In this document: one piece after another, positions 49,216 through 60,619 of the stretch
Position numbering within the stretch: position 1 is the stretch's first letter
Layout of the letters: each line of letters starts with the position of its first letter
Assembly (NCBI GenBank): GCA_002812745.2
Contig: NCSJ02000081.1
Span: forward strand, 62,001 to 126,000
Origin: Scytalidium lignicola
Lineage: Eukaryota > Ascomycota > Leotiomycetes
Length of the DNA stretch: 64,000 bases
Direction: 5' to 3'
Notes under the pieces: model-generated
What the model saw: only the letters and a program-made list of their open reading frames with translations
The model's database searches: none
What the model was told of the DNA's origin: nothing
Made by a program: the position numbers and the translations under genes

Positions 49216-50222
49216 CCTCCACCATCGTACCATCGCAATCCTCACAGCAGTTCCTCAACGGTGGGAGCAAGCTCCTTGCATTCCCCTTGTGCGGTATAAC
49301 TTGGCCAATCCAAGAAATGCCTCATAACGACGTGGCTAGCTTCTGCCTTGTTCCACCGGAGATTGCACAGCAGTCGTAGTCTACAGGAGGATAAGAGAGT
49401 ACAACGTAGGGCGGTGATCGTGTCTCTGGCAGGTTAGATCTGCCTCAGATTTGGAAGAATATTATGCACAAAGCAATGGAGGTGGAGGTTTTGTCGTCAA
49501 TCTCGGCGTAATTATAGGTGGGATTACGCAGCGTGTATAAGAATGGATGGATCTGCCTCGACTCTGCTCCAAGCCTTCTTGGCAAAATCTGCTCTGCCTG
49601 TTTCAGCAAATGGCTGTCCTCGACTGACAGCAAGGACTTGCCATGCTTATATGCCGTGAAACCAGCTGAGAATTAACTGGGCAAGAGCAGTCGATTCGAG
49701 GAAATTCTGTGATAAGGGGTTATGGTGAGATTAATCTCCGCAAGTAGGAGTTTGGGGCCGCTTTCCCTGCAAGTGTTTAATACATTCTGCTATGTTCGCC
49801 AGCCATAACTGAGGGTGAAGATCTGCAAGAGCACTTCTTATATGAACCCAGGCATTTCCCTCTTGAAATTTGCCCCTCTAGAACAAGATCAAGCATTCGG
49901 CCCTCTACGTACCATGGATAGTTTTATCTTCCTCGAACCCCTAACGCTCTTAACTAGCCAAGTTCCCCGTCTGCCAAGTGCATTCACGGCTTTAATTGTA
50001 TCTGGAGGACCAATTGGACTTGTTTCTGTTTATCAAACCGCCTTGCAGCTTAATCCACGGAACAAGATGTAGGAAAATCATATGATCAAAGACTGAGATA
50101 TCTGTGATCCCTCCCAGAAAAGACACTCCCCAGATCAGCATTGTAGAGGTGACACCGTTCAGGAGCAAAGTACATGTTGAGATTGTTATCACAATAATTA
50201 TGTCTAACATCTTCGAGGGAGC
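49216..50222. other. Intergenic region, no supported gene
   Basis: Normal composition, with open frames at 49445-49633 (-) and 49815-50072 (+) that show no domain. No repeat or RNA gene recognised. Confidence 0.45.
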
Positions 50223-51968
50223 TTGACAGCAACACGATATTCTCTGAATAGCGACGACGACAACTTGTTGACTATAGTTGAGCTCCTATCAGGTGTAAAG
50301 TTGAATAGCGTTTTGGCAAACGCAAACTCTAACAGCGAGGGCAACGATGGCTTTCTTGATATAGATGAGGTTGCTGGCTTACAGTATCAGAGCGTCTTAA
50401 CATATGCGAAACTGAACTCTGGTGGCATTAAGAAGGTCTACGACGGAGCCTGAAATGATATTCTTATTAATTCTAGTTGTTTAACAAGAGGAAGCACTTA
50501 AGGTGAGCAAGCCTCTGTCTTGTAGTTCAGCCTGGACTTCTTATTTACACAATCTTAGATCTGATTATCCTCAGTGATAACGAGTCTGTGGGAGCAGAAT
50601 CTGACTGACTATGGTAATCTTGATGTTGGCCTTACAATGAAAAGTAATTTGTATTCTCCACACGCTGCAAATAGTAACCTGGTAGACAGGGATAGTTCCG
50701 GCTCTGACTTAGGAATTATACTCATCTCTGATCATCTTATCATTGACCGTTATAGCAACAGTGACGATAGTGACAATTGTGTAGTCGATGGTGCCAAGCC
50801 TTCGCTTGCTGCTGATTGTCCAAGGTCAGCCTCTCTTAGCTATGAGTTTGCCACACACCAAGCCAGCCGTTTACAGGCGGACACCAAGCTTATACAAAGG
50901 AGTGCGAGTTACGTTGGCCTCAATGTTATGAAAGAGGTGGAAGACGAAGGTATGGATACCTTCGTTAGAGGAAATGATGACCACGATGTTGAGATTCGCT
51001 TTACGAAGAGATCACATTCACCTGCTGTCTCTTGCAATAATTCAGCCTCCGATAGCAACGTTTCCGTTTTGCAGTTGCAGGAAAGCCAACACGACTCTGC
51101 CCAATACCCACTGAGCCTAGTTACAGCGTGTTTCAAACATTCAGATTTAAGGAACAGCCCTTTACCAAAGCATCATCACCAACAAAGAGTTACCAAAAGT
51201 TTCCGACACATGGGATCACGCACACCAGCTCCCACCGAATTGGCTAGTGCTGCTTCGATCACCCTCGAATCCAAGGACCTTGAAGAACCCTAGTCATGCG
51301 CTTTAAGCACAGCTCTACGCTAAAAACGAGAAGTTCGCGACATTAATCAGGAAATGGTTGATGATGGAAGCTCTGATGATTCTAACGACGAAGATTATAT
51401 TGATATGAGCGACGTTGCCGCCTCTGAGATGGGAAGTCGACTATGTTCTTGGAAACGGGCCAAGCGGGCGAAGGACACGGAATACAATGATGTAGAAACC
51501 CCTTCTACTCATTCGCTTAACGTTTTATGTTAAGCTATTGCAACCGCCGTTAACAGCAGTATACAGGAGAGTGAAGAGATTCCTATTCATAGATACTTGA
51601 CATTAAAGACTATCGAATCGAAGGTTGTGTACTGCTTTACATTTTCTCAAGAATCATTACCAGAATCTAGTGGAACGTTACAAAGACGAGGTATTACAAG
51701 GGGTATCTCTAGGAGAAGTGACAGGAGAGACTCAGAACGATTGCCTGAGCAAGGACGGGATATGAGCAGACCTGTGAGGTATTCGCGATTTTCGTTTGAA
51801 GAAGATGAACTTCTACTGGAATTAAAAGAAGAGGGTTTATCGTGGGATGAGATTTCAGACCGCTTCCCGGAGAGGAGCAAGGGGATGTTGCAGGTACACT
51901 ACAGTACCAAGTTAAAGCCTCGTTCGAAGACGTCCAAGAATATAAAGAAACGTCGGAGGTCTAGGTGA
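50223..51968 (+). pseudogene. Myb/SANT-domain protein, interrupted by in-frame stops
   Basis: Three open stretches (50223-50453, 50574-51293, 51597-51968) lie in one and the same reading frame, separated by TGA/TAA/TAG codons without frame change. The C-terminal part has a Myb/SANT-like domain: RYSRFSFEEDELLLELKEE, LSWDEISDRFPERS and LQVHYSTKLKPR, the three-helix pattern with the usual GxLQVxYSTKL ending of fungal Myb-like proteins, followed by a basic tail. The earlier part is Ser/Asp-rich low-complexity sequence, as is common ahead of this domain. At least eight stops, several where CAA/CAG/CGA would fit, point to decay, possibly by RIP. A nuclear DNA-binding role for the ancestor is likely. 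Confidence 0.72.
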
Positions 51969-52563
51969 GTTGAGGGATCAGATGCCATAGGTGGAACAAC
52001 ACAGCAGAAAGTGAAGGTGTCATTAGAAGAAGACATGGGGTGCGCCGTCTTTATCAGAAACATTTAATGTACTATACAATAAGTTGCGCGTTCAGTAGCA
52101 TACGTGATATCATGTATTGTGCTGTTTTCCCAAACTAAATACAGCGAACCCTCCAAAACGCCCACAATGCTGATTGTTAGGACTGGTCTCGCCTATGCAG
52201 TACTGTTTTTGTGTCGGCAATCTCCGTATACGTCGCCGCATACGGAGTTCTCTTGTGATACTAAATATATCGCAGGTCTAATTAAGCCTAGACCCACCAG
52301 AATCTTCGTCACTGATTTGCCAGAGAGCCATGATTCGACCTATCGAACAGGCCGTGCGCTGTCTCTAGTGAAAAAGCCTGGATTTACCAGTCTTTATTCA
52401 CCCAAAAGGTGAGTGAGGCAGATTTCGCGTCCACTTCCCGCCTGGTTGTCGGCATCGCTCGGCATTTCCCAGTTGGCCAGTTACATCGGCCAGCTTAACC
52501 CCTATATGTACTATCCCAATAACGACACCCCGAAGGCTCCCGTCTCCTCGACCCAAACTAGTA
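51969..52563. other. Intergenic region, no supported gene
   Basis: Open frames at 52104-52412 and 52413-52610 (+) have no recognisable domain. The region lies between the Myb pseudogene and the 3' end of the F-box gene; the latter may have lost its C-terminal part here. Confidence 0.45.
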
Positions 52564-53535
52564 TCAAAAGAGGGAAATCCCGCTTGATATGTCTAGATTT
52601 CGAAGGTTAGGGAAGCGTGGAATTTTAGACATTTCCGTTCCAAAAGATTGTGGGTCGATTAGGACAGGACTTGACACCCATATTAAGGATTCAAGGGTTG
52701 GCGCACATTGCCGCAAAATACTTGTACACAGTGGACCTGTTTCTCCTCGCCAAGCTGAATCTTCAATAATATCCCATAGGAGCTCAAGGTAGAGGGATCG
52801 CAGAGGCCACGCCCCATTTAGCTGATCGATCTCAAACTGTTCTTCAACTGGAACCCTATATAACCTGAGGTGCCTGATATTCGATGAAACAAGTTCATTG
52901 TAGAACTGTTTAGGTAGGGGTACGAAATCGTCCCAACCTAAGAAGTCCAGATTTGGCAGCACCTTGCGATGTGAGAGCAGGTGTCCTATCGAATCGATGT
53001 AGGAACCATAATAAAAATCAGACAATTTTGCTAACCGTTGGATTCTCTCTTCTCTGGGAAGTGCGTTAAACTCTCGGGAAAGTTTAATGTCATGACGAAA
53101 AGTGATCCAACGAGAATCTGTAGCAATTGTAACACGACGGATACATGCCCCAAGAGAAGGCCGAGAAGTAAAGCCATTGCTTTTTGATGATACCCGTTCC
53201 AACACCTCATCTTGAAGAACCTTGATTAACCCGAAACTAGAATCGCTGTAGGTCAAGTTAACATTGGCGTATTGGCGCGAACGAGCCCACTGCCGGCAAT
53301 CGCTGTTCACGAGTGCAAGATTTGCAAGATTGGAAGAGCTCAAATACGAGAGAATTATTGTCAGGATTTCGAAGGGCAGCTGGAAAAGCCGCGAAGAGGA
53401 TTTCGGGGCACGTCCTTCCATGACACGATCGAGCGAGAGCGGTAAAGGAGGAACTATATCGCTTTCGTAATCATCTTTCACTCCAGAAAGCATGGGTAGC
53501 AAGAGTCGCATCATATTTTCAGGATCAGGAGCCAT
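52564..53535 (-). CDS. F-box domain protein (possibly C-terminally truncated)
   Basis: Single exon, 323 residues, starting MAPDPENMMRLL. The F-box lies at about residues 50-90: LFQLPFEILTIILSYLSSSN followed by LANLALVNSDCRQWARSRQY. It would bind Skp1 and act as the substrate receptor of an SCF ubiquitin ligase. The rest has leucine-rich-repeat-like segments (LPNLDFLGW, IRHLRLYRVP, LRSLYLELLW) of the family that continues with FPNLRNLDIS, and here the frame ends five residues later. Relatives usually have a longer C-terminal region, so I suspect truncation. No intron is needed. Confidence 0.8.
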   Translation of the reverse strand: MAPDPENMMRLLLPMLSGVKDDYESDIVPPLPLSLDRVMEGRAPKSSSRLFQLPFEILTIILSYLSSSNLANLALVNSDCRQWARSRQYANVNLTYSDSSFGLIKVLQDEVLERVSSKSNGFTSRPSLGACIRRVTIATDSRWITFRHDIKLSREFNALPREERIQRLAKLSDFYYGSYIDSIGHLLSHRKVLPNLDFLGWDDFVPLPKQFYNELVSSNIRHLRLYRVPVEEQFEIDQLNGAWPLRSLYLELLWDIIEDSAWRGETGPLCTSILRQCAPTLESLIWVSSPVLIDPQSFGTEMSKIPRFPNLRNLDISSGISLF

Positions 53536-54280
53536 TTTCGCAGTGTTGAAGAATGGTATTTAGCAGGAATGGAGGCTTGATGAAGAGATTTGCTGATGAA
53601 ATGCATGCGTCTGACACGATTTCCTAATCTGATTCCCCGCCATAAGATTTCATGGCATTATCAGGCGCGCCAGAGCTATATAGAAGGGCTGGTAGCGGTT
53701 CTGCTACCTGCGGGCCCTTGCGAAGGTTATAAACATCAGTCGCACGAGATCAGCATGCCTCCATATTGAATACAGAGCATGAAACAATGCACTAGGCTGG
53801 TCAACTACTAAGTAAATAATTCCTTACCGACCCGGCTTCAGCAATTTTCAGCTCTGCGGGTGTCTTTCGGCATCCGAGTGGCGAATGCTGTTCACCGTCA
53901 TCCGCAGGCCAGCCCAGGGGGGTGTGCTCAGGACGTTCAGCTTAGTCTCAGGGAAATTCACCCTAGGCTCAAGTTGATTATTCTTACAAACTGTTACAAG
54001 ATATCCTTACAGGTTATTGCAAGTTATTATAAGCTATTCTCACAAGTTTGTTGATTACCCAATGGGTTTAAGGGTTTCCCCCTCACCGGGATATCGGAAT
54101 TTAGCCCCACCCACTCTTATCTATCTTATCTTTAATGCAATTTACTGAGAGTAGTCGTTCTCTAGAATACTATTCAACCTAGAATAGCTCTCATCTCGGG
54201 CATTGATAATATACCATCAAACGTACGCTTGCCAAAAGGACAGATATAGACCCGCCCGCAAAATTGATGTGGTTAAGAGC
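53536..54280. other. Intergenic region, no supported gene
   Basis: Promoter side of both the F-box gene and the Zn2Cys6 gene. A stretch around 53970-54050 has repeated TTATTACAAG/GTTATTGCAAG-like words and may be a decayed repeat. Confidence 0.45.
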
Positions 54281-56102
54281 ATGGCGCGACTCTCGGAGAG
54301 CTCTACCAATGCGATGATTTCCGGCCGTCGCGTGAGGCACTCCCGAAATGGGTGTGTTCCTTGCAAGCAGCGACGATTGCGCTGCTCAGGTATGAACGAG
54401 GTTTTGCAAGTGACCACTGCTTGCCGATGCTAACAAGATATAGAAGGACGGCCTTCATGTATACGATGTCTCAATGATGGACGATCTTGCGAGTATGTTC
54501 TGCGACTGATATGGAAAGAGGAAAGTTCGCGAAGAGGAGTCAAGCATGGGCGAGGGAAACATGCTGCGGTTTCGTTTGTCGACCCTACGCCAGCTTCGAA
54601 CCTGCTTGAAATGACACAGTGGAATGCCCCCAGCAGAAGAAAGAGGCATTTTCTGAACACAACTTGTCAGGATGTGGATGCTACAGCTGTCCAACTGATC
54701 GCGCGGTTTGATGAGTCGGTAAAGAGGTGGCGCGTCCCGAGGCTCTATTACAGTCCTCGGACACTTGATCTCTCAACCGTGGATGGATTTCTTTTCCAAT
54801 ATTGTAAGTAGGGCATTTTGCGTGGACTTTTGATTAACTCGCTAACTAATTCAGACGAAGCTCATGTCTGTCAAAGTCTTACGCTTGTCGATGACGCTTC
54901 CAATTGCTTTCGCCAGATAATACTGCCTCTTTCTTTATCTTATGGGTGCGTCAAGGAATTGTTGCTAGCAGTTGGAGCCCTCTACTTGAGTCTTGACAAA
55001 CCAACCGCCCCCCTCGATTATTATTCCCTTGCTTTGCACCACAAGCAGAGAGCGTTGCACCAGCTTCGTCGCCACCTCACCTTGTTAGATATATCTTCAA
55101 GTGATCACATCCTAGCATCCATGCTTATGTTGTGTCTTTTAGACGTGAGTTAATACAGACTTCAAGGACTAGCTGATGTTAATTACATTCTCGCTATAGA
55201 TAACAGATGGCTGCCAGACATCATGGTCAACCCATGTCTCAGCGGCTGCATCACTTATTGGAATGGGAAGCTACCTATCTATAGAACCATCCTTACTATC
55301 TTTTGTCTCTAGGTTTTTTGCTACTCGAGATGTGATGGGACGAAGTGCTTGTGGAAATAGATCAAAATTCCAAGAGATTGCTTGGGAGAACCCTCAAAAT
55401 GTAAGTAGGCCTGGGTATCTTCGAACTCCTTTTAACATGAGATAGGTCGATAAGACGGTCGGATGTTCTTTTGAGCTTCTTTCTATTATTTCATCCATTA
55501 CGGACGTCTCCCGTCAAGTCGTAAGAAGACCTTGCTTGTATAAATCTCAAGCGACATGCTAACACACTCGTAAGGTTGAGAACGGGGAAGCTGATAATAC
55601 AGAATTAATACAGCGCGTCGCAACTCTGAAGTCCCAGCTTAATAACCTTGTTCAACTATTACCGACAACAGACTCCAACCCACTAAAAGAAGAGTCAATC
55701 CTCGCTCAAAGCTCTTCTCTCATTCACAATGCCGCAAAAATCTATTTTTACACCGCGCTACATTCAGCCAGGCCCTCAACATATATCACACAAACCCTTG
55801 TTATGGAGCAAATGCTTATTATAAGTAGTATACCCTCATTAAAATCCGCACATCTCTGGAGTATTTTCGTTACATCTCTCTACGCCTGCAATGATGAGCA
55901 AAGAGTTTTCTTTCTAGAACAGTTCGACAAGTTAGAGCTGTTGTCAGCGACAAGGGGCTCAACGCAAGCCGCTAAGTCTATTCTTCAGACCGTCTGGAAG
56001 AAGAGAGATCTAGAGGCAGATGTCAATGAAGTTTTGGATCCTTGCGCCAGCGATTGGCTCAGATTTGTACGGCCGATGAGTGAGGGTTTGAATCTAGCGT
56101 AA
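54281..56102 (+). CDS. Zn2Cys6 transcription factor (Fungal_trans_2-like)
   Basis: Six exons: 54281-54389, 54444-54803, 54855-55144, 55200-55400, 55446-55520, 55575-56102; 520 residues. The zinc cluster is completed across intron 1: CVPCKQRRLRC then SEGRPSCIRCLNDGRSC, with C25, C28, C35, C42, C45, C52 (CX2CX6CX6CX2CX6C). The remainder, with LSYGCVKELLLAVGALYLSL, HHKQRALHQLRRHL, MLMLCLLDITDG and HLWSIFVTSLYACND, matches the Fungal_trans_2 regulatory domain found in many pathway-specific regulators. All introns are GT-AG and keep frame; intron 1 has a GCTAAC branch site. It lies 211 bp from the 3' end of the amadoriase gene and close to a permease, so it is a candidate pathway regulator of those genes. 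An upstream in-frame start exists at 54203. Confidence 0.87.
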
Positions 56103-56313
56103 ATAGTAGTGACATCGAACCAATAACTGAAATGTAACGACACAAATATAAGAAACTTTACCTATTAGACAAATCCATGCGGAGATAATGATAATTCCTG
56201 CATAGAGAATGACATGTACGATAAGTATATTGCCCCTATGGAATGCGTGCTTATTTTCTTACATGGACCTCAATATATCTCTTGGTACAGTCTCTAAAAC
56301 GTATCTTACTGCG

Positions 56314-57688
56314 TTACCGAGGGGGAATATTGGTCCACTCTCGCACTGTTCCAAAATCCATAACTTTGTTTGGCCCACCACTTCTGCTCTGTACATCATC
56401 CCAATTTCTATTTTCAGCCGTTTCCGGCCTCCATCTGAATGCTCTTTTCAGTCGTGCCTCTAACTTATCCTCCAAAACATCGGCCACGAACCCTCCTACA
56501 CTAGTGATATGCATGAAGCCATGACCACTGTCTCCTACCGCGAGTATGAGACTCTTGAAGTTGGGATGTCGATCGATGAGAAAATTGCGATCAGGGGTAT
56601 CTGCGCACCAGCAGATTCGTGCAAAACTAAACGGGCGGTCTTTAAGTTGCGGCATTGTATCTCTTAAAAACTCTCTCACGCGCGTCTCTGCTTCTAATGG
56701 AATTTGATATTTTGCAAACGGAACGGAAGTCTTGCCTCCGGTAGCAGGATCTATGGTCCAGTTGCAGTATCCAGGGTGCTCATCGCAGATTTTAAGCTCG
56801 CCATTTTCTGCATCGGGTTCCATGAAGAATCCACTCTCGATGTTGAACAGTACAGGTAAATCTTTGTAAAGCTTGCATTCTTCCGGGCTCATCTTTATAT
56901 GAGCCAGAGTCCAAGCTGTCGGTCGTAATTGATCTTTGAGATCAAGCAGCTTTGGTGCCGCTGCGCCAGTAGCGAGGATGGTGGTATCTGCGAGATGCCT
57001 CGCCCCGTCAGCCGTCTCGACTCCTACAACATCCCCATGTTCCTCCAGCAGCTTCACTACTGTTCCTTGACTTCCAGTGATAAACTCTACCCCCAACCTC
57101 TGCGCCTCTTTAAACGCTGCAACGAGGGCTCCCCTGGCAAATACCCAACCGGCACCTTCTTTCTTGAAGCCCCCTTTCCACCCCGGAAACTCTCCCGTTA
57201 AAACACCCTTCGGCATCGTGGCGTGGAACTTTTCTGGGGTGTCGAGCCACTCAAAATCTGCCTTTTGGTCTAACATCTCGCGCCTTACCAGCTGATTGAG
57301 CCCATCCGGCGTGTGCGCACAAATAATGTAACCAGTATCGTGGTAAAAAGGCTTGAAGATTGGATCGGTAGCCCAACCTTGGGAAGCGAGTTCGAGAAGT
57401 GTCTGAGATACGCCATCCTCTGTTTCATTGGGGTCAAAGGAACCTGTTTACAGAAGTTATTCTAGATTGTGAAAGTGTTACTTTGAGGGAGGGCATGCCT
57501 TGCTCGACTATCTTGTTTACGTCGTTCCCCGCAGATATTGGGGAGGGGAATTCATAGGCATCCAAGACCTTTACTTTTTTATATCCACGTCGAGCGAGAT
57601 GCAAGGCTGTTGAGCATCCCCAAGTTCCAGCTCCGACAATCAAGATTGTGGAATTGTGATCTCCTGGTGCGGTTTGTTCACGAACCAT
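56314..57688 (-). CDS. Fructosyl-amino-acid oxidase (amadoriase)
   Basis: Two exons: 57688-57499 and 57443-56314 (439 residues, the family's usual length). The N-terminal FAD-binding motif is GAGTWG (19-24), followed by VLDAYEFPSPISAGNDVNKI, the conserved stretch of amadoriases. C341-W-C343 in ICWCADTPDRNF carries the cysteine that binds FAD covalently in this family, and GDSGHGFMH follows. The end NKVMDF...W is also typical. The enzyme oxidatively deglycates Amadori products such as fructosyl-lysine or -valine to amino acid, glucosone and H2O2. No C-terminal SKL-type peroxisome signal is present (ends NIPPR). The intron starts GC, not GT: CAAG|GCATGC...AAACAG, and only this choice keeps the frame. 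Another ATG lies at 57721. Confidence 0.92.
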
Positions 57689-58292
57689 TGTGAAAGGGAT
57701 GAGATTTTCGACTAGAATCACTTTGTTAGATGTTGCAGGGTAGTTCTAGTTGTGCTTCCAAGATATTTGCATCCGTGATACCGACTTGACGTAATTGCTG
57801 TGTACTTGTATTATCTCCTGGGGACGCGGAATTTTCCCTACTACTGTCGCCAGGGGAGCAGGTGAACCCCGGCTGGAATCAAGAACTATCCTGTTTCTGG
57901 ATTGGGGCTCGATAATTCGATGCGATCTAGACCCCTGATTTGATGTCTCCGCCTGAGAAAGTTATTATCCGCCCACTTTTGCGCAGATCGACATAGTCGA
58001 GGGCAGGTCAACCCGAGCTAGAACCTGATACTCCCACCTATGATTGGAGACCATACATAAAGATGAGTAGGGTTAGTATGGAACCAAGGCTTATCTCGAG
58101 CAGACACGGCGATTGGTACCCTCCCATTTGCCTTGGCATAACTTATTTTTATATAAAAATTGGCAGGTTAACCCCGATAAGCAGCTGGTTGACATAGTCT
58201 TCTATGCAATGATATAACTCTCCACTTCCTCCCGGGTGGTCGAAAATAAAAATCATCCGTATTATCAGACAATTTGTATTGAGTGATTCAAA
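57689..58292. promoter_or_regulatory. Divergent promoter with clustered GATA sites
   Basis: 604 bp between the start codons of the amadoriase and a Dal5-type permease. Six GATAA cores (either strand) lie at 57811, 57911, 57965, 58091, 58176 and 58262; roughly one would be expected by chance. GATA factors such as AreA/NIT2 switch on nitrogen-scavenging genes in fungi, which fits the role of both neighbours. Binding is inferred. Confidence 0.6.
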
Positions 58293-60151
58293 ATGGCGGA
58301 CCTAATTGAAAGTATACCTGGCACGGAATATCTCATTGACGGTCCGTATATCATACGCTTGCGCTATGCTATAACCTAATACTAACTCCTGGTCATCCAG
58401 TGGCTCATAAGGCAGAAGTCCAGCACGCAGGTAATGCTGGGTCGTCGGATATTATCCTCATCCCACAGCCAACGGAATGTACTGGGGATCCACTGGTACT
58501 TCTATCTTTAGAGATACCGGCATAGAGCTGTGCTGATAATCCAATAGCGATGGCCAAGATGGAAGAAGTATTATCAGCTCTTCCTTGTTGCCCTCTATGC
58601 ATGCGCATTCTCTTACGGAGAGAATACTCTTGGGGCGGCCTGGACGACTGTCAGTGATGATACTGGCGTCAGCTTGACTAACATGAACGGCGGAAGCGCT
58701 CTCAACTACCTCCTCCTGGTACGTTACTCTTTGGATATCAGGTCAATCTACTGACAATACCCTAATTTAGGGATTCGTGAACATCTTCTGGATTCCAACG
58801 GCCATGAAAATCGGACGGAGACCCGTTTTCCTCGTCACTACAGTCCTGTGCCTGTGTGCTGGCGTTTGGCTAGGAAAGTTCCAGGGGACCGGACAGTGGT
58901 TTGCTGCCATGATTTTGAATGGCTTAGGAACCAGTGCATACCAAGCTGTCATTCAGCTCAGTGTCTTTGACATGTTCTTTACTCATGAGAGAGGTCGGAT
59001 GTTGAGTGTGTATCTCTTTGGGCAGCAGCTTGGTTCAATGTGAGTCACCGGCTTAGGCCTGGATAAATGAGATGCGGCCCTAACACTTAACAGCCTCGGA
59101 CTCATCACAGGTGGATCAATTGCAGATAACTTGAACTGGCGTTGGAGTCAGTACATCGTGGCTATCATTGATGGGGTAGTCCTTATTCTCCTGCTGGTCA
59201 GCTTTGAAGAGACGCTCTTCCCACGATTCCTGTTCTTCAGTTCCCCCCAATTCCAGCAGGATACGTCAGGTTCGGACGTTAACAATGACAAGAAATTGAC
59301 GACAACGAACGTCTCTAGCGTTACCAGCTCATACGACTTCCCAAAAAGGACTTTTGTTGAACGACTTAAGCTGTGGACATTCTATCATGAGGATCGCACA
59401 ACGTACTGGCAGTATTTCCGCCGTCCATTCTTTCTGCTGTCCTTCCCAAACGTAATCATTGTAAGTTGGTCGATTAAGTTAGTAGCCCATCATAGCTAAT
59501 TAGCTGTAGGCTGGATTCATCTTCGCATTTGGCTGCACCGCGGGTATCGTATCATTCAACACCATCTCCGAAATTCTCACTGACCCGCCGTACAATTGGT
59601 CCACCACAGCAACTGGCCTTGTTTTTCTTGCTGCTCTTGTAGGAAATTTCATTGGTTGGGCTACTGGGACACTATCTGACCAGATCATGATTCATCTCGC
59701 GCGACGAAACGGTGGCGTTAAAGAGCCTGAGATGCGTCTCTGGGCGCTGGGGTTTTGCATGATATATGCTCTCCTTGGATACTTTTTGTATGGATGGGGA
59801 GCTCAAGCCGGTGCGCACTGGATGACCATCGCTTTCGGCGTCGGTTCCATGATCGCACATCAAGTCAGCGCTTGCTCAATTGCTACTGCGTATGCCATGG
59901 AATCGTTCCCCGGCGTCTCTGGAGAGATGGTTGTAATCCTTGCAATGTGTAGTTCTTTGATCAACTTTGCTTTTTCCTATTCAGTACAGCCATTTATCAA
60001 TGCTGCTGGTTATGGTTGGACATTCACTTTCTTTGGCCTTGCGGTGTTTGCTTCAATGGTTGCAGCGATTCCCATGATCATGTATGGTAAGAAGTGGAGG
60101 ATTCATTGTGCACCAAAGTATTACCGTTTTGTCAACGAGAATAGAACTTAA
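58293..60151 (+). CDS. MFS permease, Dal5/allantoate (anion:cation symporter) family
   Basis: Six exons: 58293-58341, 58401-58495, 58548-58718, 58771-59039, 59094-59460, 59510-60151; 530 residues. The order fits the family: hydrophilic N-terminus, DPLRWPRWKKYYQLF before TM1, GENTLGAAW, MKIGRRPVF in the TM2-TM3 loop, GQQLGSILGLITGG (across intron 4), a central loop with FVERLKLW, then ILTDPPYNWSTTATG and the second six-TM bundle ending GYGWTFTFFGL. Members carry allantoate, ureidosuccinate, dipeptides or vitamins. The divergent amadoriase and nearby regulator suggest uptake of glycated amino acids or peptides, an inference from position only. All introns are GT-AG and 50-60 bp. Confidence 0.9.
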
Positions 60152-60434
60152 AGGATGGTTGATATTACCTATATAATTAACCTAAAATAAAACTGCTGAA
60201 AATAATATAGTTTGTATAATATAAATCATTGAACTAACTTATAAATATTATTACTACTGGAAATGGCTCCAATTTTTAGACATAATCAGTGTTGGGAAAA
60301 AAATTAAAGTAATTAATTACTAATTTAATTTAATTTAATTAACAAATTTTAGCATTCAATTTAATTATTAAATTAATTACTTTTGCATAAAATAATGCAT
60401 TTTCCATAAAATTATACAATTCTATAAATTTTAA

Positions 60435-60516
60435 TTCAGTTAAAATACTTGAAATGAAGTCACTTGCCATACAATTTCTAGTATAAAATGACTTTATTAT
60501 AAGTATTTTAACTGAA
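60435..60516. repeat. Inverted repeat (28-bp arms) near hAT end
   Basis: Arms 60435-60462 and 60489-60516 are near-perfect reverse complements (TTCAGTTAAAATACTT ... AAGTATTTTAACTGAA) around a 26-base loop. It is a subterminal hairpin of the hAT element. Confidence 0.8.
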
Positions 60517-60518
60517 CT

Positions 60519-60619
60519 AATAAACTAATAAATTAATAAACCAATAAATTAATAAACTAATAAATTAATAAACTAATAAATTAATAAACTAATAAATTAA
60601 TAAACTAATAAATTAATAA
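60519..60619 (+). repeat. Tandem array of a 16-bp AT unit
   Basis: About six copies of TAAACTAATAAATTAA in tandem, one with a C for T change (AAACCAAT). It lies just beyond the stop codon of the hAT transposase. Confidence 0.85.
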
